NCBI GenBank assembly: GCA_036345935.2
Contig: JADWOT020000008.1
Span: forward strand, 14,896,655-14,960,654
Reading direction: 5' to 3'
Source: Taenia hydatigena
Lineage: Eukaryota > Platyhelminthes > Cestoda > Cyclophyllidea > Taeniidae
DNA length: 64,000 bases
Position numbers and translations under genes: made by a program. Positions 25,901 through 36,282 of this stretch are shown here, piece by piece; position 1 is the first letter of the stretch, and every line of letters begins with the position of its first letter. The notes under the pieces are model-generated. The model had not been told where the DNA came from. It ran no database searches and worked only from the letters and a program-made list of their open reading frames with translations.

Positions 25901-26390
25901 TTCTTACATTATGCGTTAACGAAAACGCTATTATTTCAATCATGCGGCTGGGCATTAATAAATAGAAAAGGTTTTGCGTTGTTTTGAAGACGTCGGATTA
26001 ATTCATTTACAAAAAATGAATCCAAAGAGTGAATGATCGCAGACAGCATTTACATTTTTGCTGTGTCCCCTCGCAAACTAAGAGCTAATTACTTATAGAC
26101 ACAAAGGTCCACAATTTTTGTCGTATTTTTAGCAAATCAAGGTTCTTTATCCTCTCATGGAACTGGGTTCGTTCTATGGTAGTCGAGTACAGACCCACGC
26201 ATCGAGCCTCTTCACTAAACCTGTGGTGATCAATCAACACGAGGGCGGCTTCCTTCAAGGTCATTTGGCCGGCCAGGAGCGTGTCTTGAACTCAGCGCCG
26301 CGCGGCTATGTTGCAGGTTGCGTGAGTCTCTCGCCCATCGATTGGCTACGAAATTACCTCCCTTCTACGGATCAAGCGCAGAGGCATTGA
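19992..26390 (+). CDS. Secreted protein with a caspase/legumain-like but apparently non-catalytic C-terminal region
   Basis: Six exons: 19992-20469, 22487-22708, 23290-23703, 24248-24396, 24873-25223 and 26133-26390. All junctions are GT-AG and every phase matches, giving about 623 aa. An alternative start for exon 3 at about 23318 also keeps phase. Residues 1-24 form a signal peptide. Residues 30-228 are a Cys-containing domain, followed by a basic cluster (about 229-239, RQRRRRLHRRR) that resembles a furin-type cleavage site. From about 307 the segments follow the clan CD protease order: a strand (HALLLSS), a helix leading to GFTSRYLSVF, a strand TLFLYLNN (399-406), and VFALVDQNFGG (445-455). 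In active enzymes the last two are followed by the catalytic His and Cys; here Asn occupies both places. So I infer a secreted pseudo-enzyme. The fold call is inference from pattern, not from a search, and I cannot name the family. A poly(A) signal lies at 26539. Confidence 0.8.
22188..22225. repeat. CA-rich simple repeat
   Basis: Imperfect CA/TA/CC repeat (cacacctacacccgcacaca and following) inside intron 1 of the secreted-protein gene. Confidence 0.8.
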
Positions 26391-26414
26391 TTGTAGTCCT
26401 CCTCGTACACGGTC

Positions 26415-26444
26415 ACGCACACACACGCACACACAGACGCACAT
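26415..26444. repeat. CA-rich simple repeat
   Basis: Imperfect (CA)n with CG interruptions, starting about 25 bases after the stop codon of the secreted-protein gene, so it probably lies in its 3' untranslated region. Confidence 0.85.
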
Positions 26445-26538
26445 ACTTAAACGTTTCACGCCACGGAAGAACTTCCAATTATTTTACATTTATGTGAAAA
26501 GGAAAGTTAAGCGTTCAAGGGATGAATCCATTGTACAT

Positions 26539-26544
26539 AATAAA
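26539..26544 (+). terminator. Poly(A) signal AATAAA
   Basis: Canonical AATAAA about 150 bases after the stop of the secreted-protein gene. A second one (gttaataaacatg) follows about 70 bases later. The first is the likelier 3' end signal. Confidence 0.5.
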
Positions 26545-29500
26545 TTGTGCATGTTTTGGGTGGTACAATTCTTAACTTACCGAAATGAGTCAGGGACAGT
26601 TGCACAGTTAATAAACATGCTACTGATTTATTATAAGTAATAATGCTCACGTCTCGATTACAATCGTGGTCGTCAAGATGGGTGGTTTAGAGATTCGATA
26701 TGTGCCCATTAATACATGAGACTTTATGATGTTTATTCAAAGAGGGATATAGTTTGTAAGAATAACATTAATACTCACACGAGACGGACTAGACAGCAAT
26801 CTTTTGAAGGCATAGTCGATTTATTTACTTGTTGAGGATGCATTTTTGAAGTTCCAGAGCTATTAAGAAGGTAATTTTAGCTAATTAACTCAAATCCATT
26901 ATAGTTTGCATGGAATTGGCCAGTCCGTTGGCAAAAAGTTCTGATATCTGCTTTACACTTATCTCGATTGCCCCTTCTTTAGGTTTCCTGTTTTTACTTG
27001 AAAGTCGCTCTCCCTGTCGGATATTTCGGCTGAAACTTATTAACTATCTGAATAAATATTTTAGAAAAAACTTTACATAGTCAGAACAACATGCATGATT
27101 CTCTTTAATGATTCATTTAAGACAAGTTGAAGTGTTGACAGTGCTTCCGTCATTGAAGTCCTAAATCGGTGAAGGTAAAATGGCCTTGAATTTTGATCTT
27201 GGATTATAATGCTGCCACAAAACTAGAATTGCAGATTTTACTGAAGCGATGATATTTTGCCCAATTTTTGGCAACCCTTTGGTAATGTATTTAGACAAAA
27301 ATAGTAAAGGGTGAATTCAAATATTTCATTCGCAGACATTGAAGCGAAAAGTGAGGAGATTAAGAGGTTAAGGAGAAGAGTCTAAGTTCTCAGCTATGCA
27401 TTTTGCGGTCAAAAAGGTATCAATTATTTCTCCTGTGTTTTGGGGTATTTATAAAAATTTTGAAGTAGATATGCCTATTCTGCCGAAAAATTTGGTTCAG
27501 ATGAAGAGAAGACTGGTGTGGCCTTACGTAGAGCATGCTTTAAAGAAGTGGTGTGGCTTACAAGCTTGCAAAATTCAGGAAATTATCCATGTGCATTAAA
27601 AGGCAAAGAAAACCACTAGTCTGGCAAATGATTTTTTCAATTTTGCTCTCCAGTGCATTCTGCAGGTGGTGTCGGTTGTTTCAAAAGAATATCAACCGTG
27701 GCTGTCTGCTCCATGAATAGGTTAAACTTATTTCTGAAGCTGAACCAATTAGATTCTTTTTACATTTGCTATACATCATTTGAAGTCGTGGAAAGGAAGC
27801 CTTTTTGGTTCAGGGAATTCCCCAACACTTCCATTCCAGTGAAGGGATACAGAATGGGTGATTCAGCACGTTCAGCATGATCCTCCATCCCAGATAGTGA
27901 CTAGCTATTCACTGCGATTGACATATTCACACAAATGAAGATTAGCGGGTCATGGATAATTTCCATTGACGCTTGACTTGAGTGACGCAGCCATTCATTT
28001 ATACCCACAGGATGGAAGTCGTGGTCAAAGCTGCTAAGCACGTGTCACATTGACATGCACAGACAGGTGACACCAATTTTTTGCACATCTTTCACTCGCC
28101 TTATCAAGGTGGGCCAATTTCAGGCTATTTGTCGTTTATTAATCATAAACAGCAAGTTGATCTTAATGGCAATTGCCCAGTCTTCAACAAGTGGGTGATT
28201 CAATCTGAATTTCACCCTCAATGTATCCAAGCTTTGTCTTCCAAAGAGGAAGTTGTGCGCGCCCTAGATGTGTGAGTTAGTAAGTAACAAGTTTCTTGGC
28301 CGCTCTGATATTTCTCATCACATGCGAGTTGGGCAGAAAACAGTCTAGCAATGGTTCACTTTACAAAGGTGAGAAACAAGGAGAACAGATGTGCAGTCCC
28401 TAATGCTTACTGCCAGAGCATGTCATTGGGGCACATTTGCTCAGCAGCGTTCACCACCACTTCTGCTTAGCACGTAGTGCAGGTAGAAATGAATGATCTT
28501 CCCACCCATGCTAGGCGTTGCTAAAATTATTCAAAATTTGATAATCTTTAGTCATTGCAATGTGTCAATCGCAATGGGCGGTTGTCCAATACCTGTGAGC
28601 GACCTTCCACAGGATTAGACCTATTAATAAGGTGTCTGGTCCAAGCCTTCTTTAGCCACTCTACATCAACTTTAAGAAATCAACATCTCCAGCTTTAGAA
28701 CCACACTAAACTCTATTTGTAGGGCAGACAACTGCGGATGAAGTTCATCATATTCACCTGATGTGTGTATCAAGAGTGTTCAAGATGTGAAGAAATTAGA
28801 AGAGAACACAACAAAGAGAATGGGTATGTCGACTAGGCCTTCCGTTTTGCTATTCCCGACAAGCTACGACATGTCACTGCAGTGTGCTGTGCTAAAAAAA
28901 AGCTCCAATTTTCTTGTCACGTGATGTGATGAGACTCTTGGGTTCAGTACTTGAACAAGGGGTGTTGAAGCCTCGACAAAAGCCCTTCAACGCATGACTC
29001 TTTGGTGTTCCTTCCGTCCAGCACCCACCCCTCGTGAATCGGTAATCCACCCAACAACGTGCCATTAACACGAGTAACGGCGCTCAGCAACTATATTTAT
29101 TGTACCTCGCATAAACCCCAAGTTACGCTATCGATATGCATTCTGCAAGAAGTGAAGAACTGCCAATTTTCATTCAGATAGCCTAATTGGCAAAACTCGA
29201 TTATCCAAAGGCTAAGTGTACACACAACAAAGGACCTGTGCTGAAGCTAAATTACATTTAACAGGTGAAATATTAACTCGTACGTTAAACAACCTAGAAG
29301 GTGAAAGAAGTCGATCGTTAGCTTACCATAGCCCTTGCTAATGACGGAACACCATTTATTCAGTCTTTGCCTTCCAAAATCATACCCTTTCTACATCTGA
29401 TCCTTCACAGAATTGTGCTCCTAAAATCTACCCAGATAAAAATAGATGTAGCAGACACATCTCTAAAGTGTACATACATTTTCGCTTTAATTTCACTCAT

Positions 29501-30100
29501 ACGCCATCGACGCTAGGGTGTTATTTGACGCAGAAAGGCAGTCGACGCGACAGAGCGACGGTATGAAGCACGCACATCCGCACCCGCGTTTACATTTGCT
29601 ATTTATAGGAATCAACTACTTCTAACGAATCGTAGAATAGGCGACATTTTCACATTTGATCCAGGAATGTTGAACATAAGAAAGTAGCTATGCGTTGGTA
29701 CTGGATTACTACATTCCATTTTTGAGTCTACCTTGTTCTGCAGATTTTTAAAAAAAAAAAACGAATTTCCAACTAAGTAAATACATCGAATGCAGGTTTT
29801 GGTGACCAGTGTACAATTCCAAGCCACCTTGACAACGACCTAACTTCGTGGACATAGGACCTCATCCCTTAGACGGAAGGCTAGACATCGGTTGGTGCTG
29901 TCAAATACGGACATTTTAAATGACAAATATGGACACCAGCTAGAAAGCTCGACTTCAAACTTGTAATTAAATGCCCACATTTCGTATGTCGAAGAGGCCG
30001 GTGTGGGATCTCCCCACCAGTGTATCCACAATTAGTGACTGATTGTTAGGACATCAACCAACACCATCCTTTGTTTCTATGGTTTATTAGTACAAATTTA
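26545..30100. other. Intergenic stretch, no supported gene
   Basis: Short ORFs only. One exon-like open stretch on the plus strand (about 28120-28272) lies between an acceptor-like ccaatttcag and a strong donor (gtgagtt), coding about 50 residues in one frame, but I find no neighbour to join it to. A 12-base A run occurs at about 29749-29760. Confidence 0.35.
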
Positions 30101-30990
30101 AGAAAGGGGCCTTAATTTCCTAAATGCCTCCTCAGGGGCAGAATGCAAATAACAGACCCCTGTCGGCTCACCCGCTGCTCAAAATCCCACCTTCTCCTCA
30201 CTATACTGCTACACAAGGGCAGCAGACCTCGACACCCAACCGTGATGCAAGCGACAAACCGGACACATCAGTCCAGGGGATGGTCACCGGACATGCAGCC
30301 TTGCCCCTCCCCCTGAAGTAGAAGTGAACTAGAACACCCGCAACCCGTCCTTCAACGCTCTAAAAAGCAGAAGTGCACCCCAACAGCCACATAAGACGCT
30401 GGACGTTGTTGGACCGAGGGACGATGACTGAGGAGCGCAAGGCCCTCACCAAGCCGCCAAACCACCTGTACTCGAGCCATGTGCACAGAGAGCGTCGTAA
30501 AACCAAAACCTCGACTACTCCATCCATCAAAACCTAAGCTCCGTTCCCACCGCGCAGCCAGCGCAACTACACAAGATTGAATCCACCATGTTAAGTGAAC
30601 GGACAACACCCGACCCAATCCGTCACTCGTCGAAGTAACCAGCCAGCCGGGCAACACCACGACAGAAAGCAACGCGATTGACGTCCCCCACACGCGGCAG
30701 ACGAAAGCCAGCATCCCGGCACCAACCGTCCAGAGAGTATAAAGCGGCGCAGACTGCACCCGAGCTTTTGCCGGGACAATAGCCACAAAAATAACCAAAT
30801 CACTGCACACAGACCGCAGTCGCCGCACAAATGTAACACATTCACCACAAGGAAAGAGTAACAGAAGACAACCACGACTCCGGTCCCCAAAAAGACGACC
30901 ACAGCTGCTCGTACAAAGCAAGCACCCCCGAGATCACCAAAGTAGGCATCAAAACTCAAAGTAGACTCAACCAGAGAGGATTGAGATGGC
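30100..30990. mobile_element. T-poor, A/C-rich island, possible decayed retroelement or foreign insert
   Basis: This stretch differs sharply from the AT-leaning surroundings. On the plus strand T falls to roughly 10-15% in many 60-base lines while A and C dominate, with many CG dinucleotides. A 65-codon plus ORF at 30124-30321 is rich in Pro, Gln, Ser and Thr, like the disordered start of a gag or ORF1 protein. A second open stretch at 30364-30536, in the frame read from its AAAGCAGAA start, contains RRWTLLDRGTMTEERKALTK. No reverse transcriptase or integrase motif is visible, and I found no terminal repeats. The 189-codon minus ORF across it follows from the base bias. Calling it a mobile element is inference. 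Confidence 0.3.
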
Positions 30991-31029
30991 GTAACACATA
31001 ACCGGAAAGCGTCAGCATTTAAAAAAGAG

Positions 31030-31388
31030 CTATTTGAAGGAAAGGAGTTCCACGTCGAATATCAGCGTGGCGTTGGGTGGAATAACACCAGCAGCGCCGG
31101 TGCTACCATAGCCGTAGTCCGGACTGATGGTGAGCTTGGAACGCTCACCAAGACTCATCCTAGCGACACCCTCATCCCAACCTTTGATGACCTAGAAAAA
31201 TTCTCGGAGAAAGGCAGTCATACCTGGCCCACGCCAAGCTTAAATTGGAAAGGTTGACCTCGATCCCTGGAAGAATCGAACTTCTTGCCACTAGTCAAAG
31301 TTCCAGTGTAATGGACGGTGACTGTCTGCCCCTTCTTGGGATAATTAGTGCCATCCCCCGGCTTTATAACCTCCACGTCCACACCCAT
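31030..31388 (-). CDS. FKBP1A: FKBP12-type peptidyl-prolyl cis-trans isomerase
   Basis: A single-domain FK506-binding protein of 108 aa, the usual length for FKBP12. It is a cytosolic prolyl isomerase, known in animals to modulate receptors such as ryanodine and TGF-beta receptors and to bind FK506/rapamycin. Two exons: 31388-31224 and 31191-31030, split by a 32-bp GT-AG intron at the codon before VIKGW. Ligand-pocket residues known from human FKBP12 are all present: Tyr27, Phe37, Asp38, Phe47, Val56, Ile57, Trp60, Tyr83, Val91/Ile92 and Phe100. Other hallmarks are [15 protein letters not shown] and FDVELL. The start [20 protein letters not shown] aligns with the family start. A TATA box lies about 45 bases upstream. 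There is no clear AATAAA before the A/C-rich island 3' of it. Orthology within small FKBPs is likely but not proven by reading alone. Confidence 0.96.
31192..31223 (-). other. 32-bp FKBP intron
   Basis: Donor gtatga and acceptor ttttctag around a 32-base intron in phase 0. Removing it joins GVGQ to VIKGWDEG exactly as in the family, so its identity as an intron is firm. Introns this short are near the physical minimum for animals. Confidence 0.95.
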
Positions 31389-31432
31389 AACGATTAAAGA
31401 TGGCGTCGCTTCAACAAAGGTTAGCCACGCCG

Positions 31433-31440
31433 TATATATA
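31433..31440 (-). promoter_or_regulatory. Probable TATA box of the FKBP gene
   Basis: TATATATA lies 45-52 bases upstream of the FKBP start codon on the minus strand, implying a very short leader. Confidence 0.55.
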
Positions 31441-33645
31441 GATTACAATGCACTATAGCCACAAAGCGGATAGGTGATTGGCTAATCCACAAAATAAGGA
31501 GCCCACTGATTGGTTCAACCGCAAGGCGATGCGGATCCAGTAGGCCATTTTGAGATAGCGTAATCTAACAAATATATGGGCTCAATAATTATGATTACTT
31601 TTGCTTCAATATTTAGATTCAACAAAAATAACATTCATGATAATTATTAATGTATTCTGACGTTGAGTAAACCGCTATTTTTGCTTGATTTAATCGCTTA
31701 ACTTTTTATTATCTTCAAATACCTACTTCATTTCAAATTTGGAATTAGAGGCAAGCGTTTTTTAAATTATAGCAGGAAGTTATGCGACACGTTAAACTCT
31801 CAGCTTTGGTGCGGAGCAACTTAGCGCCTTGGCTCGCCTCTAGGCCATGGCAGCAGACCTTAGCCCTAACTTAACTTAAAAATGTACATATTCTGCTGGG
31901 ACAATGCATCTTCTTTAGTCTATAGAGAAGTCTCAGCGCGCTACATTAGTGGCAATGGAGAGCGAAACCGATCTCAAAGGGCTTCCATTCCGATTTTTGC
32001 TGTTGGATAATGCACTCTAGAGGATCAACAAAATGCAGTCTTTGGCAGTAATTCTAGCCTCGTTTTCTGCCAAAAATCCATTAATAACGTACGCCATCTG
32101 GATATCTTTGCTTCGGAGTTGTCTATCATATCTGTATAAAAATATTAATGCCGTGAACTCGTAATAGCAAGGAATAACGGCCGCGAGACCTTCCATGGGC
32201 CATGCCAGTGGCCCTTGGTCCTACTCTCTGCTAAAACTATGTGTTTTGCCTGAGTATTATGTCTCGAACCACAACAAATTACTTCACTGAATCGTATACC
32301 ATCCCTAACTATCCGCAGAATGTGTGATTTTAACTAGGTCTAAAATGATTTTGGGATGTACCGTGTGTTCTCGCCACTTTTCTGTTTCAAGACCACTTTA
32401 CTTCTTTGTTCTACATGACTGAGTTTCGTATAAATCATAAAACTTATGGGTCAGTAATTTAATATTTTATACTCATCTGAAAACTAATTTAAAATGTGTT
32501 GAAGGCGTCTTTATTACACCTTTTTAAAGCACCCAAACTCTTGCATGTTCCAATGACCAATAGAGAACAACTAAATTCTGTCAAAAAGTAAATGCATTGA
32601 TGGCAAATACGATCAGTAAGAGTTGTACGAACGTCGAATTGTGCAAAGTCACGGTTGAAAATCAAATTTGCAATTGTCAGCAAAATCTAACGGGACCCTT
32701 GTTTGGTTAAGCCACCTGAAAACCTTAAATTTACTTAAAGCCTGCTTATAATTTAACTAATATTCCTCCACTGAGCCAGCAAATCTTTGTCAAAATTCAA
32801 TCCGCTGTTGAGTACCAAATCTCCTGGGTGTAATATCGTAAACACTCCACGCCCCACCCGTTCGTTTCTCCCCTTCTTTGCCTCTTCAGGCCTAATCGCT
32901 AACCACTTTGGTGCAAATTTGCATATAAATGAGCTTAAGAGCGATGTGTGTGCCTGAACGATGTGTCAAGTAGGTAATTAAATTTTGATAAATTTTATCC
33001 CGCCCGCCCTTTGGCTGTGCCTTGCGCAGCTCGAAAAACCCGGATTAACGAGCCTACGCGCCTCCTGGCCGGCTCACTTTTAGCATGTATTCAATGGATA
33101 AGCTATCACAATACCCCTTCTCTGATTCTCTTGCTTCAAGGTACTATTTGCCGTGACGGTTTGGCGGAATGCAATGTATTTTATTCCCCGCATTGGTCGG
33201 CTACTGCATCCTATTTTGAATTAAGTTGTAGCCTTAAGACGGTGTGACCTACGTTTTAACAAACTCATGCTATTTTAAAGCAACCAAGGCACAGGACTTA
33301 GCAAACATACTACCGACTCTAAATTTTTATTAGTTAGTTGGTCATGTGTCAAACTTTAACCACCAGTGGTCGGAGGGATGAATTTGGAATGACCCATTGC
33401 TTGTTAGAGGGATGGATTTTCTTTGAATAATAACGGTTGACGAGGAAACAGGTCTGGGTGAATAGAAAAACGACACTTATGATTTATTGACCAGTTTATG
33501 GGAAGTGAACAAAATGTTCAAGCTTAGAAGACCGTGTTTGTGCTCATTTGCTGGCATGAATTTAATATAGTGTTAAATTTCACTGTTTGAAATGGTAAAA
33601 TACAACACAATCTATTTCAAATGATGCACTTCAGATAACTCCGCT
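31441..33645. other. Intergenic stretch, no supported gene
   Basis: AT-rich with short ORFs. A GC-richer patch at about 33000-33080 (cccgcccgccctttggctgt) begins a 78-codon plus ORF without visible domain. Nothing else stands out. Confidence 0.4.
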
Positions 33646-33833
33646 TTATCCTGCTTTAAGTGCATTGATGGCAATTGTCTTAGCCTTATTATTTTGTTCA
33701 TAAATGCGTGGTGAAATATCTTGTTTGTTTTGACTGCCGATCTCGGTTTCGGCCACAGAGGTGGCCATGTTGCCTTGGCTCCGTAGGCTCATTTCCCTTT
33801 GTCTGTTGAATATATGCATTCCGTCCTGGCATC
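33646..33833 (-). CDS. Candidate terminal exon of the unc-4-like homeobox gene
   Basis: After an acceptor-like agaaggcag, 62 codons stay open to a TAA. The exon begins with two bases that complete the split Gly codon left at the end of the last homeobox exon (36283), so the phase fits. It is Gln/Asn-rich and ends in AKTIAINALKAG. It lacks the GPGRPAHN-like block that usually follows the homeodomain in unc-4 proteins, so either another short exon is missing or this is not part of the gene. Low confidence. Confidence 0.2.
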
Positions 33834-36282
33834 CTGCCTTCTTTTGCCGTTAAGGAAGTCTTGGGACGCTATACATTGATCATACGATTCAATTTTTGCA
33901 TTAATTAAAATGAAAAAAAAAAAAACAAAATTCTGCGTCGATCAGGTTCTGTAGGTTATTTTGGTAATAATTTTATGCAGTTGCAACTTGGGGGGCGCAA
34001 AGCATTAAGAGAGGGATAATTATTTGCTTTTGCGAAAAGAAACCCAATTCCACTTCAGTCACTGCACTAGAGCCATTGAATCATTTTGAAGGTGTGACCC
34101 TACATGATAAAGTGAGTAACACTTCAGTAAGTAGGTGATTCTATTGTGGCGCTCAATCGGTTACATTTTCCGCGCAAAATTTGCCGAAGAGTAAGGAAGG
34201 CAAATGATTTGTTATGAAGTGCAGTTTTGATATAGAAATGTGCGATCTTTGGTAAATGCTTAGAGGCTCCATTCGATGTGAGTGCTTTAATATCGTACCT
34301 TTGCGATCGGTTTCCTAGAAGAATGTAATCCTAATCAAAGTGTTGAGATGTGGGCAATATTTCCCTCCCAACCTTAAACAGTAGGCAATGCCGAGAAATT
34401 GAGGAGGATTTAAGCCGAACTCGCTCTTATGACGCATACTGAGGATAAAACTTCGTCTAGGGATCTTAAAATGCCCCAAATGTGTGGCAGATTTCCTGTT
34501 CTTCTGTTCTCCTTCTCCTGTTAAGGCCAAATATTTTCACACAGTAAGAAGATGACAAACAAGCCTTTTTGTAAAAACTATTTCTTCGCCAAAATCGATT
34601 CAATAAAGAAGGCGGGTTTCTTGAGCGAAGGGTTAGTGTTGGGAACGGTGGTGGGGTTAGTGGAGGTGCAAGGAAGTGGGAAAAGGGGAACTCGAGATCT
34701 TCGACGCTTTATGCTAACGCCGGCCTGTCGCCGAGCCAATTCCGTGGGTGGAATTGGTTCTCCCGAACACGTGAGCGGATAGGCGTTGTGAGCTGGTCTG
34801 CCGGGACCTCAGAAGTTAAAAGAGACAGCCAAAACATTTACTGCCAGCATTGATATGCTATGAGACACTGCCTTTAAACAGTTTACAATGCATCTTTCTT
34901 ACTCGCCTTTTGTCCAGGCTTCCTACTTGCTTTCCCGGAGATCGGATTACTCATCATCAGTTTGCTCAATGACAGCACGTTTCGAGGATTAATCATATGC
35001 TTTAATTTTAACACCACCAAGATAAAGCATCTGACTTAGAAAAAAAGATGTCGGCGCTTGTTTTTGTAATCAATCCTTGGAACACCATACAATCCGCGTT
35101 GCCTAAGTTGCCGAGCTTAGCGATCGGAAGGTAGTATTCTTTTTAACATTTGTCACGGAACTCTTTGTGGTTATAATATGAAGAGAGATTATGGTCACCG
35201 CTGAAAATGCTCCTTCTTTATTAATCATATAAATTATTAAGATCGTGTGCACAATCCTCACTGTTTCTTAAGGATTTAAAAGTGGTTTGACTGTCTCCAC
35301 GTTCAAACATTGAAACTGTTCTTGAGTTCTCGATCAGAGAAATTTTATAAATGCGGTCCAACATAACTCGTTGAGACTTTATCTCTAAGAGTAGGTGGTA
35401 AGCTTTGTGTATTATCAAAAAACTTTCCTTACCTCCCTCGATTTGAATGCTCTATACGCAATTACGTGAATTGTCATTGAGAGAGCTGCACCAAGGTTAC
35501 TAGTACTAACAAGAGCCTAATCATTCGTATTGCAAAGGGATGTCGTGTTTGGCATGACCAAAGGTCAACCTGAAAGTGCATTTAATCGCTTTGACTGTCC
35601 TATCAGGGCTGATACACGTTCTAATGATTTGTCTAAGGTCCTCAGTTAGCCCATAAATAGTAAAGCATGAAATTTTGCGGTGACAAGAAGGAAATATTTG
35701 AAAATAATGATTTAGATCATTTAAGAAATTGAGGGAACCCCGATGAATAGGTAAGCCATCTGGTGCCTTTACGTGAGGTGAAGACAAAACCACGAAAGTA
35801 AGCCAGAGAAGGGGAAGTGAGAGAGACAGAGAGAGGGGGAGAGAGAAAATGATATAGAGTGATCCGATTAAACTAAATGCAAAGGCACATGAGTGACTGA
35901 TGTTGTCATCCATGACAATAGAAATGTCAAACGTAGGCGATAAACGCTTTGAGGTTCCGACCTAACTGCCGCACCATTCTTTGGTGCTATAGTTATGCCC
36001 TAAATTACTGCCGCTTTTAAGAGGTCAAATAAAGTCCAAAAGTGAATATATTTTTAAGCATTCAAGAATAAACGTCGACCCGATGAGGTGTAAGTTAAAA
36101 ATGTGTCAGTCCCATGTAGTAAAACAAAAACTGCTCCATTAAAATGAAAATCTTGGAAAATTTCAACAGAAGGCAAGTTATTAGCCCGAGTGCATAAAAG
36201 AGGATTGTGCGAAAGTCCACCAATTATGTTCATTCGAATGTAATTTAAAGAAAGTGTTAAAGCCTCACAAGGGTTGTCTTAC

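Noticed and set aside
30352..30921. 189-codon minus-strand ORF, the longest in the window
   Set aside because: It lies in the T-poor island, where the minus strand has few A bases and therefore few stop codons. A second minus frame is also open for 122 codons. The predicted sequence is dominated by Val, Leu, Arg, Gly and Ser as expected from the bias, with no domain.
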